From the NCBI GenBank assembly GCA_946411385.1, contig CAMKDV010000009.1, forward strand, positions 1 to 64,000: a stretch of DNA of 64,000 nucleotides, in the 5' to 3' direction. The DNA is from an uncultured Bacteroidales bacterium (GTDB taxonomy: Bacteria > Bacteroidota > Bacteroidia > Bacteroidales > Paludibacteraceae). The notes beneath the pieces were generated by a model that worked only from the letters and a program-made list of their open reading frames with translations, was not told the DNA's origin and searched no databases. The position numbers and the translations under genes were made by a program. Each line of letters opens with the position of its first letter. Positions within the stretch are counted from its first letter, which is position 1. This document shows positions 46,654-55,954 of the stretch, piece by piece.

Positions 46654-46959
46654 ATGGCAAGAAAGAAATCGCTATTAAGCGTAGAGGCGCAGCGTGTCCG
46701 CTTGCAGGACGAGTTGAGCCGTCAGTATCGAGCAGCGCAGAACCGTTACTTCGGAGGCGGTCGAAACGCAGCAGACAGGGAGCGCATGGATGCGATCGAG
46801 CAGCGGTCGGCGGCAGTAGGGCGTATAGCTCGCCGGTATGATGCGAATATACGACGCGCCGTGGGAATACCTGCCGGGATGAACTCGTACTTTGGTGATC
46901 GTAACATGATTACTCGCCAAGTGTCGCAACGTACCTATATGGGGCTTGCTATGGGATAA
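46654..46959 (+). CDS. Small basic phage protein, tag paralogue 3
   Basis: MARKKSLLSVEAQRVRL...VSQRTYMGLAMG; AGGAGG ribosome-binding site. Confidence 0.65.
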   Translation: MARKKSLLSVEAQRVRLQDELSRQYRAAQNRYFGGGRNAADRERMDAIEQRSAAVGRIARRYDANIRRAVGIPAGMNSYFGDRNMITRQVSQRTYMGLAMG

Positions 46960-46986
46960 CGCGAATTAACGAATGGAACGGAATAT

Positions 46987-47679
46987 ATGACCAAGTTGGA
47001 ACAGGCACTTGACACCATCGCCTACGTTCAGCAGCAGACTGACGAGGTGATATTATTCAACTCCTTTGGTAAGGACAGCCTTGTGGTGTTAGACCTCATC
47101 GCGCCCTACTTCAAGCGGGTGGTATGCGTGTTCATGTACTTTGTTCCAGACCTTGATCATATCAACCGCTTCATCAATCAGGTGGTGTGCCGGTACAAGA
47201 ACGTCGAGGTTGTTCAGATTCCGCATTGGAACTTGACATACGTGCAACGCGGCGGGATGTATAGCGTCGTGAAGCAGGTCACCGAGGAGCAGAAGAAACA
47301 GAAACTTCTCAAGCTACGCGACATCGCCGATACGGTGAAAGAGTATTACAAGATGGAATACGTCTTCCTTGGTATGAAGAAAGCAGACGGCATGAACCGC
47401 CGCTTGATGCTCAATACCTATGAGGCAAACCACTACGTGAACAACGGCATGGTCTATCCTCTTGCCACGTGGACGCAGAAGGAGGTGCTGGCGTACATGC
47501 AGCAGCATCGTTTGCCCGAGCCTGTACGCTACGGCAAGAACGCAAGCAATGGTGTAGGTTTCAACATTGACTGTTTCTTGTGGATGGAAAAGAATGCGCC
47601 GGGAGACTTGGAAAAGATTTACGCAGTCTATCCCGAGTCCCGACGCATCTTATATGAATACCACTACAAAAATGGATAA
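46987..47679 (+). CDS. Phosphoadenosine phosphosulfate reductase family (DndC-like PP-loop) protein
   Basis: DEVILFNSFGKDSLVVLDLI; YVFLGMKKADGMNRR; ATWTQKEVLAYMQQHRLPEP. Confidence 0.85.
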   Translation: MTKLEQALDTIAYVQQQTDEVILFNSFGKDSLVVLDLIAPYFKRVVCVFMYFVPDLDHINRFINQVVCRYKNVEVVQIPHWNLTYVQRGGMYSVVKQVTEEQKKQKLLKLRDIADTVKEYYKMEYVFLGMKKADGMNRRLMLNTYEANHYVNNGMVYPLATWTQKEVLAYMQQHRLPEPVRYGKNASNGVGFNIDCFLWMEKNAPGDLEKIYAVYPESRRILYEYHYKNG

Positions 47680-47685
47680 ACAGAT

Positions 47686-48165
47686 ATGGGCGAAATAGGA
47701 GGAGAATTATTTGCGCATCGTTTAAGTAGATATAATATCGAAAGAAAATATCCGTTTGTAGCTCAGTTTAAAAAGTACCTTGTTGGAGCATACAAGGATT
47801 GTAAGACGCGTAGTGAAGTCGATAAAAAAGCAAAACAGTTATCGGCGCATTTAACCAAGAAAAATTGGTCAATAGGAAAAGACATTGTTAAAATCCGAGA
47901 TAAAGATATAGAACATCTTGTAAATGATGTACTATTCAAAAGCGGTGGAACTTTAAAGCTCACAGATGTACATAATATCAACAAATATTTCAAGGATGCT
48001 ACACTTGCAAAGGTAGAACCTCATCGCAGCAAAAGCAATGTCTATTTTAACAAATACGAAATAACTATAAGAGGTAAAAAGTATTATTTGAAAGTGCAGA
48101 TAGAGAGAACCGGTCGCGGGGAGGACAAGTATTTACATTCTATAAATGACCGCATAAGTACATAA
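47686..48165 (+). CDS. AT-rich hypothetical protein with a PBECR/RNase-toxin-like C-terminus
   Basis: VYFNKYEITIRGKKYYLKVQIERTGRGEDKYLHSI; noticeably more AT-rich than its neighbours. Confidence 0.4.
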   Translation: MGEIGGELFAHRLSRYNIERKYPFVAQFKKYLVGAYKDCKTRSEVDKKAKQLSAHLTKKNWSIGKDIVKIRDKDIEHLVNDVLFKSGGTLKLTDVHNINKYFKDATLAKVEPHRSKSNVYFNKYEITIRGKKYYLKVQIERTGRGEDKYLHSINDRIST

Positions 48166-48413
48166 AAAAAGAGGTGATACTTTCCAACTTAGATTACTAC
48201 TTCCGCTCTGGAACCTATACCACTTCTTTTATTCGACTACAAAGGTACGAAAAAAAAATGAAATATGCAAATATTTTGAAAACTTTTTAACAAAAAAATA
48301 TACTTTTGTGCAAAAAACGTAAATAGACAATAAGAAAAAGGCTGACAGCCACACAGGGCACGGGCGGCTGATAACCTCCCGTGTTCACAACAACAATTAA
48401 CAACACCGACAAT

Positions 48414-49250
48414 ATGGCAGACAAGACATTTGACAACTTTGCAGATCTGGCGCGATGGTTCAAGGCGGAGCAATCCAAAATCAACCGTTCGTCAATCCGT
48501 TTTGCCGACTACAACCCCCGCGTCATTGACGAGGAGCACCTCAAGACACTCAAGCGCGGCATACGCAAGTACGGCTTGGTGGGCGGTATAGTCGTGAACA
48601 AGCAGACAGGCTACACCCTCGTGTCCGGCCATCAGCGGCTCACCGTCATGGACGAGCTGCAGAAGTACAACCCCGATACACAGGAGAACGACTACGCCAT
48701 CCCATGTGACCTCATAGACGTGGACGAGAAGACCGAGAAAGAGCTTGTCATCTTCCTCAACAACCCGAACGCCCAGGGACGATGGGACTACGACCGTCTG
48801 CGCGAGCTCATGCCGGAGATAGACTACAAGGCCGTAGGGTTCACCGATGCAGACCTCTCGATGATAGGTGTTGATTTCGTCATGCCTACCGTTGGCGACC
48901 CGGACGCGGCTGCAGCTATCACACAGATGATCATGCCGGACATAGCACAACCGGCTACGCCTATCCCCGCCGTACCGACTATGAGCGTACCAAAGGGAGA
49001 AAGCCCCGCATCGTACGAAGACAAGGTGCAGCACATGAAGGATGTCAAGGAGCAGGTGAAGATGCAGGCCATGCAGCGCGCGGCCGATAACGCCGCCTAT
49101 CTGATGATCTCGTTCGACAATATGACGAACATGCAGGACTTCCTTGCATGGCTCGACCTGCCAGCCGACACGCAGATAATAAAAGGTGAAGAGCTTGCCA
49201 CGATGTTCCAGGACATGGGCGACGATGGCGAAGACTACGAAACAGAATAA
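48414..49250 (+). CDS. ParB-like nuclease-domain protein
   Basis: FADYNPRVIDEEHLKTLKRGIRKYGLVGGIVVNKQTGYTLVSGHQRLTVMDELQ. Confidence 0.85.
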   Translation: MADKTFDNFADLARWFKAEQSKINRSSIRFADYNPRVIDEEHLKTLKRGIRKYGLVGGIVVNKQTGYTLVSGHQRLTVMDELQKYNPDTQENDYAIPCDLIDVDEKTEKELVIFLNNPNAQGRWDYDRLRELMPEIDYKAVGFTDADLSMIGVDFVMPTVGDPDAAAAITQMIMPDIAQPATPIPAVPTMSVPKGESPASYEDKVQHMKDVKEQVKMQAMQRAADNAAYLMISFDNMTNMQDFLAWLDLPADTQIIKGEELATMFQDMGDDGEDYETE

Positions 49251-49259
49251 CACCGGCAC

Positions 49260-50033
49260 ATGAAAGTCAGTTCAGAGAATACGAACCCTAAAAAAAGCAA
49301 GAAGACACCGACAGCAAGCAGGAAAAAAAAGAAAAAGATAATCCATCCGACCGTCATCACTGCAGACGAAATCATCGAACAGAGCAAGCAGCAGATGCAG
49401 CAGCTCATGCCGCAGGCAGAACAAAGCCAGAACACACCAACGCAGAAACAAACTGCACCACCGTGGAAAGGAATGTCCGCAGGCAGAAAAGCAAAAAACG
49501 ACTATGATAGTGACGACTTCTACGATGAAGTATTTTTCCTCGCTTTCAACGGCGCCTCCGACGCAGAGATCGCTTGCGCATTCGACATCACACCCACCTA
49601 TTTCTCGCTCATCAAAAGCGGCAAAGTAGTAAAGTGGAGCGACGAAGAAAACGTAAGACGCAGCGCGCGTTTGGTTAAAGTGTTAGAGCGTGCGCGCAAA
49701 AAAATCGTGCAGGCTATCAAGGGCAAGTATCTCCAAGCAGCCCTCGGCGGGCAGAAAGTGGAACATGTGAGCACGGTGACGCGTAAGCTGCGCATCGACG
49801 GTCGGCTGACGGAAGATGAGGAGGTGCAGACCACCGTCACCACTACGCAGACCCTGCCGAACATGCAGGCTCTCGCCACCCTCCTCTACCACCATGACCC
49901 CGAATGGAGAAAGGTGCAACGCGGACAGGACGAGGAAGCGTCGGATATTCCGACAGAGATTGAGACGGGCATAGATATATGCAGGTGGATTGAGAAAGAG
50001 GTAACATCATCAGCCCCGAAGATTGCAGAATGA
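49260..50033 (+). CDS. Terminase small subunit-like protein
   Basis: Lys-rich N-terminus, HTH-like FNGASDAEIACAFDITPTYFSLIKSG; overlaps TerL. Confidence 0.65.
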   Translation: MKVSSENTNPKKSKKTPTASRKKKKKIIHPTVITADEIIEQSKQQMQQLMPQAEQSQNTPTQKQTAPPWKGMSAGRKAKNDYDSDDFYDEVFFLAFNGASDAEIACAFDITPTYFSLIKSGKVVKWSDEENVRRSARLVKVLERARKKIVQAIKGKYLQAALGGQKVEHVSTVTRKLRIDGRLTEDEEVQTTVTTTQTLPNMQALATLLYHHDPEWRKVQRGQDEEASDIPTEIETGIDICRWIEKEVTSSAPKIAE

Positions 50034-51328
50034 TAATCAACCACCCCATATATCACCCGCTGTACAACGACACGGAGAAGTTCGTCATCCTCATCACCGG
50101 CGGACGCGGATCGGGCAAGTCGTTTGCCTCCTCCGCATTCATAGAGCGGCTGACGTTCGAGCTGAAGAAATACATCAACGATGCCGGAGAGGTGGAGCGC
50201 ATAACGCACAACATCCTCTACGCACGCTACACGATGGTTTCCGCAGAGGTGTCGGTTATCCCGGAGTTCATGGAGAAAGTGGAGATGGACGGGACGCAGA
50301 AGTTCTTCCACGCCACGAAAGCCGATGTCATCAACCGCATGACGGGGGCAAAGATCATGTTCCGAGGGATAAAGACGAGCAGCGGCAATCAGACAGCCAA
50401 GCTCAAATCCATCCATGGACTGACCACATTTGTGTGCGACGAGGCAGAGGAATGGACTAACGAAAAGGAGTTTGATACGATCATGTTCTCTATCCGGCAG
50501 AAGGGCATACAGAACCGTATCATCATCATAATGAACCCGACGGACAACAACCACTTCATCTATAAGAAATATATAGAGAAGACGCATAAGGAGGTGTTGT
50601 TTGACGGCATACCCGTGCAGATAAGCACGCACCCGAACGTGCTGCATATCCACACGACGTACCTTGACAATCTTGAGAACCTCTCCGAGCAGTTCATCCG
50701 GGAGGCGCAGGACATGAAGGCGAAAGATCCGAAGAAGTACGGTCACGTGTTCATGGGACGCTGGGACGATGTGAAAGAGGGCGCGATCTACACGAACTGG
50801 TCAATATGCAATGAGTTCCCCGCCCAATGCAGGGATGTGGCACTCGGGTTGGATTTTGGCTACTCTACCGCTCCTACGGCAGGTGTCAAGTGCGGCGTGA
50901 TGAACAACGACCTGTACCTTGACGAGCAGATCTACGAGGTGGGTATGAACCTCACACCGCTCCGTGAACGGTTGAATAACATAGGATTGACCGTCTATGC
51001 TGACAGCGCGGCGGATGTGCTCATACGAGAGATAGCCAACGAGGGGCTGATGGTCTATCCGATCAACAAATCCACGCTCACCGTATGGGCTGGAATAGAG
51101 AAATGCAGGGACTTTGACCATATATACGTAACCAAGCGGTCGTACAACCTTCAGCACGAGTTCCGCAACTACGTCCGGCAGAAAGACCGCAACGGCAACT
51201 ATACCAACGACCCGGTAAAGGAGGATGACCACCTAATGGACGCTATGCGCTATTACGTGACCGGGTGCATCTTCGGCAACGTGCTCCCGCCGCTCGGGGG
51301 AAACAAAGGGGATTTTGTAGTATTCTAA
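50030..51328 (+). CDS. Terminase large subunit
   Basis: LITGGRGSGKSFASSAF, TTFVCDEAEEWTNEKEFDTIMFSIRQKG, ALGLDFGYSTAP, YADSAADVLIREI. Confidence 0.92.
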   Translation: MIINHPIYHPLYNDTEKFVILITGGRGSGKSFASSAFIERLTFELKKYINDAGEVERITHNILYARYTMVSAEVSVIPEFMEKVEMDGTQKFFHATKADVINRMTGAKIMFRGIKTSSGNQTAKLKSIHGLTTFVCDEAEEWTNEKEFDTIMFSIRQKGIQNRIIIIMNPTDNNHFIYKKYIEKTHKEVLFDGIPVQISTHPNVLHIHTTYLDNLENLSEQFIREAQDMKAKDPKKYGHVFMGRWDDVKEGAIYTNWSICNEFPAQCRDVALGLDFGYSTAPTAGVKCGVMNNDLYLDEQIYEVGMNLTPLRERLNNIGLTVYADSAADVLIREIANEGLMVYPINKSTLTVWAGIEKCRDFDHIYVTKRSYNLQHEFRNYVRQKDRNGNYTNDPVKEDDHLMDAMRYYVTGCIFGNVLPPLGGNKGDFVVF

Positions 51329-51341
51329 AGAACAATATAAC

Positions 51342-52850
51342 ATGGCAGTACCAAACACAAGTTCAACGTATGTGAACAACATCGCAACATTCTTCCGCAA
51401 TGTTACCTTGAATGCCATCGGCATCGAGCGTAACTTCTATCAGCTGATGGAGGATAAGGATGTGCATCACGCTATCGGCATGTGCGAGAACAACGAGACG
51501 GACGTGGATAACGCTATCTCCGAGTACAACCCGCAACTGCACAAGGTGATGCGCACGCCTAACAAGTACCCCTCCGGCCGCAGCCCGTACATCACCTGCA
51601 AGCATCCGCGTACACGGCAGAAATACATCAACGAGGTCGAACTATTCTTCCTCCTGAACAACCCCATCAAGTGGAAAAAGACCGCAGGCGATGATGAGGC
51701 GTTTGAGCTGTTCCAGCAGTTCCTGAAGGACAGCCGGTTCAACAGCAAGATGCGCAAGGTCAAACGCCTGGCAGGCTCGGAAACGGAGTGCGCCAAACTA
51801 TACCATATAGCCCGCAACGAGAAAACGGACGAGGTGGAATGGCAGGTGGTTGTGCTCTCGCGCTCCACGGGTTACATGCTGCGTCCGCTCTTTGACCAGT
51901 TCGGCAACCTCGTGGCGTTCGCGTACGGCTACAAGCGCAAGAACTCCCTCGGGCGCACCGTACAATGCTGGGGTGTGCAGACTCCCGAAATTATCTACGA
52001 CTGCGAGAAACAGTCCATCGGGTGGAAAGTCGAGCAGTACCCCAACCCGACGGGCAAGATCAACGTCATCTACTACAAGCAGGAAAAAGCATGGGCGGGC
52101 GTAGAGCCGCGTATCGACCGTGAGGAGGAGCTGGACAGCAAGATAGGCGACACCAACAACTACTTCGCTGATCCTGTGCTGATGGGTACGGCGGACGCTA
52201 TCAAGAGTATCTACTCCCCCGAGACACGCGGCAAGCTTGTGCGGCTGACGGGAGAGAAGTCGCGCCTTGAATACCTCAATCCGCCCCAAGCCAGCGGACT
52301 GCGCGCCGAGGAGAAAAAAGACCTCAACGACAGCATCCTGTTCGACACGTTCACCCCTGACTTTGCCTTCGACAAACTGCGCGGATTAGGCACACTCTCC
52401 GGCAAAGCTATCAAGAACACGTTCATCCTCGGTTTCATCAAGAGGGCGAAGAATATCGAGATTTATGAGGAACTGGTTGACCGCGAGAAGAACGTCATCA
52501 TCGAGCTGCTGAAGTTCCTCTACCCGAAGATGGCGGCCAAGTTAAGCGAGCTGCGTATCGAGTTTGAGTTTGCCGAGCCGTTCGGAGAGGACGAGCAGGC
52601 GATGTGGTCGGCTATATCCAACCTCTACAAGTCAGGCTTGATCTCCCTCGAGACCGCCGTTGAGATGCTGGCACTGACCAAAGCGCCGGAGGAGGAGATC
52701 GACCGCATACGCATGCAGGATATTGAGCGCACGCTGGACGGCGAAGAAGCCAAGGAGGAGAAAGCACAAGAGACAGGTGTCAAGCCCATCGAGGAAGAGC
52801 AGGAAGAGAGCGTGAGCGAGAGTGCATCAGAAACGGAGGAAACGGCATGA
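51342..52850 (+). CDS. Phage portal protein
   Basis: Position after TerL; 502 aa with portal-type ARNEKTDEVEWQVVVLSRSTGYMLRPLFDQFGNLVAFAYGY and DSILFDTFTPDFAFDKLRGLGTLSGKAI. Confidence 0.78.
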   Translation: MAVPNTSSTYVNNIATFFRNVTLNAIGIERNFYQLMEDKDVHHAIGMCENNETDVDNAISEYNPQLHKVMRTPNKYPSGRSPYITCKHPRTRQKYINEVELFFLLNNPIKWKKTAGDDEAFELFQQFLKDSRFNSKMRKVKRLAGSETECAKLYHIARNEKTDEVEWQVVVLSRSTGYMLRPLFDQFGNLVAFAYGYKRKNSLGRTVQCWGVQTPEIIYDCEKQSIGWKVEQYPNPTGKINVIYYKQEKAWAGVEPRIDREEELDSKIGDTNNYFADPVLMGTADAIKSIYSPETRGKLVRLTGEKSRLEYLNPPQASGLRAEEKKDLNDSILFDTFTPDFAFDKLRGLGTLSGKAIKNTFILGFIKRAKNIEIYEELVDREKNVIIELLKFLYPKMAAKLSELRIEFEFAEPFGEDEQAMWSAISNLYKSGLISLETAVEMLALTKAPEEEIDRIRMQDIERTLDGEEAKEEKAQETGVKPIEEEQEESVSESASETEETA

Positions 52851-53206
52851 AAGCGTTACATTGCGCCATCAAGCGGCAGTACCTCGACCTGATACAGGCA
52901 GGTACAAAGAACACGGAGTACCGCGACATGTCCGTGTACTGGGTGCAGCGTCTCGTGGTGATCCCTGCGGGAACGGACATACAGCAATACCGGGCTGACA
53001 TCATCAGCGGAAAGGTCGAGCCTACATTTCAAAAGTACACGCACATCGTCTTTCATTGCGAGGGAGATACGGTTACGCTCCCTATCCTCGGGATCAAGAC
53101 GTACCGGGGGCATCACCTGTTCGCCATCGCGCTGGATAACAAGCCGGATAAGAAAAGCGGCAGCAAGCCCAAGATCAGAACGGCGGGCAATCTGCCAACG
53201 AGCTGA
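52847..53206 (+). CDS. Second ASCH-like protein
   Basis: MKALHCAIKRQYLDLIQAGTKNTEYRDMSVYWVQRL...YTHIVFHCEGDTVTLPILGIKTYRG. Confidence 0.55.
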   Translation: MKALHCAIKRQYLDLIQAGTKNTEYRDMSVYWVQRLVVIPAGTDIQQYRADIISGKVEPTFQKYTHIVFHCEGDTVTLPILGIKTYRGHHLFAIALDNKPDKKSGSKPKIRTAGNLPTS

Positions 53207-53574
53207 CGCGTTCAGAGGGGGTTCGCGTCAGTAAATAGTTTTTTGTCATAATTTGTTTAAGGTTAATTGTTGGGAAAGAGGTCGCAGGGATGCGGTCTCT
53301 TTCTGTGTGAAATGATAAAACAAAGGCAGCACTATTTGCGTGCATCGCATAGCATGGCAGCAGTTTTGTAACGCAGATACAGCACACATACTGATATGGT
53401 AGTAAAGGCGTGTGTGCAGGGCGTGCGCTTGTACGTGCGTGCGAGAGGTCAGAAAAGACAAAAGAATATGACATAAAATGACTATTTTGAGAAAAAGCGT
53501 TAAAAATAATCAAAGATGTGCTTTTTTTATTTTGCATATATCAAACACAAATACAACACATTACGCAAAAATAT

Positions 53575-53723
53575 TAAAAAGCAACATTAAAAAAGTTATA
53601 AAAAAGTTATCAAAAAATTTGCAAATATCAAAAATTTTTATTACCTTTGCAGCGTCAAATTAAAAATATACTTAAATTTGACACAATCAAACACAATGTT
53701 AAACTACTAAAAACACAATGTTA
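53575..53723 (+). promoter_or_regulatory. Promoter/operator cassette B (duplicate of 42840-42995)
   Basis: aaaaaagttatcaaaaaatttgcaaatatcaaaaatttttattacctttgcagcgtcaaatta...aatttgacac; dyad 53654-53682. Confidence 0.75.
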
Positions 53724-53983
53724 TGACAGCACAAGAATTGAAAGAGTACAACACGATCAGAGAGCAATATCCTTCTGTAGTTCTCTTGTTTAGAGTTGGC
53801 GATTTTTACGAGGCATATTTTGAAGATGCAAAGAAACTCGTAGCAGTAACACAAATAGCACTCACGCAACAAAGTGACGGCACGCCGATGGCTGGGTTTC
53901 CATTTCATGCACTCAATACGTGGCTGCCAAAACTTGTAAGAAGTGGCTTTCGGGTGGCGATATGCGACGCGCTGACAAAGTAA
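53723..53983 (+). CDS. Stand-alone MutS domain I (mismatch-recognition) protein, 86 aa
   Basis: YPSVVLLFRVGDFYEAYFEDAKKLVAVTQIALTQ...GTPMAGFPFHALNTWLPKLVRSGFRVAICDALTK aligns to the MutS N-terminus (LFYRMGDFYELFYDDA...[29 protein letters not shown]). Confidence 0.8.
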   Translation: MTAQELKEYNTIREQYPSVVLLFRVGDFYEAYFEDAKKLVAVTQIALTQQSDGTPMAGFPFHALNTWLPKLVRSGFRVAICDALTK

Positions 53984-54015
53984 AATCAATGTATAACAAT
54001 TAAAATCGCAATGTT

Positions 54016-54279
54016 ATGGTACTTAACAGTTCTCAAAAAGACGAGTTGCGGCGGCAGGGTTACAACGACCGCGATATAGCAGAGATAGGGTTAGCTCTTG
54101 ATGCAGGCGAGTTCACGTTCACGAATGAGAAAACGCACTCACGTATTGCAGCAGAGACCGCAAAGACGATGTTAGGCACAACAGCCTTTTTGAGTGGTAT
54201 AGGCAGAGCATGTTTTCATGCAACCGCAATACGTGACGATGAGAGCAGAGGTGTAGAGATTTTTATACGTCGAAAGTAA
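54016..54279 (+). CDS. Hypothetical phage protein
   Basis: 87-aa ORF, CAATGTT-ATG context. Confidence 0.5.
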   Translation: MVLNSSQKDELRRQGYNDRDIAEIGLALDAGEFTFTNEKTHSRIAAETAKTMLGTTAFLSGIGRACFHATAIRDDESRGVEIFIRRK

Positions 54280-54287
54280 TAAGCCCT

Positions 54288-54434
54288 ATGTTCTGCACAA
54301 CGGTATATGACAGTCGCGAAGACTATGTGAACGGTCGCTGGCAGCGTTCGTATCACCCGACAGAAGATGCAGCGCACCACTATATGTGGGGCTACGGGGA
54401 CTATTTCGATTATGATGTAACTGAAGTTAAATGA
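54288..54434 (+). CDS. Small phage protein (48 aa)
   Basis: MFCTTVYDSREDYVNGRWQRSYHPTEDAAHHYMWGYGDYFDYDVTEVK. Confidence 0.4.
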   Translation: MFCTTVYDSREDYVNGRWQRSYHPTEDAAHHYMWGYGDYFDYDVTEVK

Positions 54435-54448
54435 TAACAATGTAAACA

Positions 54449-55954
54449 ATGACGGACTTTCAAAACATATTCAACCGCGATTTCTACCCGACACCCGTTG
54501 AGGTGATAGAGCAGATGTTGTCGCTCACAGACATGCGTGGCAAGATCGTGCTTGAGCCTTCAGCCGGTAGCGGTAACATAGTGGACTACTGCCAGCAGAA
54601 CGGTGCGAAAGAGGTCATAGCATGCGAGATCAACGACAAGCTGCGCGCGATAGTCGCTACCAAGTGCAAGGTCATAGCCAGGGATTTCCTGACCGTCACG
54701 CCGGACATGATAAGCCATGTGGACGTGATAGTGATGAACCCACCCTTCTCCGCCGACGAAAAGCATATCCTGCACGCCTACGAGATAGCACCCGATGGCT
54801 GCGAGATTGTCAGCTTATGCAACAGCTCCACATTAGAGCATGACTATTACACGCGCCGCGAACAACTGCGCGAACTGGTAAAACTGAACGGCAGCAGCGA
54901 ACGTCTCGGCAGGGTGTTCGGTAACGCAGAACGCTCCACGGATGTGAGCGTGTCGGTGGTGCGCCTGTACAAGCCAAAGACCGGCGAGCATGAGTTTGAC
55001 GGTTTCTTTGACCTGACGGACGATGAAGAGCAGCAATGGCAGACAAGCGGCGGCATGGTCAAGTACGACTATGTGCAAGACCTCGTTTCCCGCTACAAAG
55101 ATGCCCTTGAGTGCTTTGATGATGTGATGGCTGCTAACCGAAAGATCAACGAGGCATGCAAGAATGTCGGCAGTGGCAGCATAACCTTCGGCGCGCACCG
55201 CAACAACAACGATTACACACCCAACCAAGGCATAATAACCCGCGACGAGTTCCGCAAGCAGCTGCAGAAAGACGCGTGGCGCAGCCTGTTTGACAAGTTC
55301 AACATGCGCAAATATGTGACGCGCAGCGTGATTGAAGACCTCAACCGTGCCATAGAGCGCATAGAAAACATGCCATTCACCATGCGCAACATCTACAGCC
55401 TTGTGCAGAACCTCGTGCAGACGCACGGCGACCGTATGCAGGGCGTGTTGGTAGAGGCTTTCGAGCATATATGCAGTCTGTCAGCAGAGAACAGCACAGC
55501 AGGCGAGAAATGGAAAACGAACTCCGACTATATGATCAACCGCCGTTTCATCGTGCCGTACATAACGAGATATGACACGCGATGGCCGAGAGCATACGTA
55601 GAGACATCGTATAACACGACGTTCAAAATTGAAGACATATTGAAAGCGTTATGCTATCTGACCGGGCAAGACTATAACAAGTTCATGGGGCTTGACTCGT
55701 TCCTGCGAGAATACAAAACACCGTGGGGCGAATGGCGCGACTGGGTAACGTGCGAGTATGATAAGGACGGCAAAAAGATAGGCGAATACGGATTCTTCCG
55801 CATACGCGGCTATAAGAAAGGCACGATGCACTTTGAGTTCATCGACGAAGATGTGTGGTACAGGTTTAACCAAGCCGTGGCACGCTTCAAGGGCTGGCAG
55901 CTACCCAAGCAGCATACACAGAAAACAAACAAACGCAAATCACAACAAGCATGA
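54449..55954 (+). CDS. SAM-dependent adenine methyltransferase-like protein with DUF4942-type C-terminus
   Basis: DFYPTPVEVIEQML, VLEPSAGSGNIVDYC, VDVIVMNPPFSADEKHI. Confidence 0.78.
   Translation: MTDFQNIFNRDFYPTPVEVIEQMLSLTDMRGKIVLEPSAGSGNIVDYCQQNGAKEVIACEINDKLRAIVATKCKVIARDFLTVTPDMISHVDVIVMNPPFSADEKHILHAYEIAPDGCEIVSLCNSSTLEHDYYTRREQLRELVKLNGSSERLGRVFGNAERSTDVSVSVVRLYKPKTGEHEFDGFFDLTDDEEQQWQTSGGMVKYDYVQDLVSRYKDALECFDDVMAANRKINEACKNVGSGSITFGAHRNNNDYTPNQGIITRDEFRKQLQKDAWRSLFDKFNMRKYVTRSVIEDLNRAIERIENMPFTMRNIYSLVQNLVQTHGDRMQGVLVEAFEHICSLSAENSTAGEKWKTNSDYMINRRFIVPYITRYDTRWPRAYVETSYNTTFKIEDILKALCYLTGQDYNKFMGLDSFLREYKTPWGEWRDWVTCEYDKDGKKIGEYGFFRIRGYKKGTMHFEFIDEDVWYRFNQAVARFKGWQLPKQHTQKTNKRKSQQA

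Noticed and set aside
44923-46959. Encapsulin cargo system proper
   Set aside because: The tails are not a match to established encapsulin targeting peptides and no encapsulin shell gene is visible; kept only as an analogy for a packaging tag.
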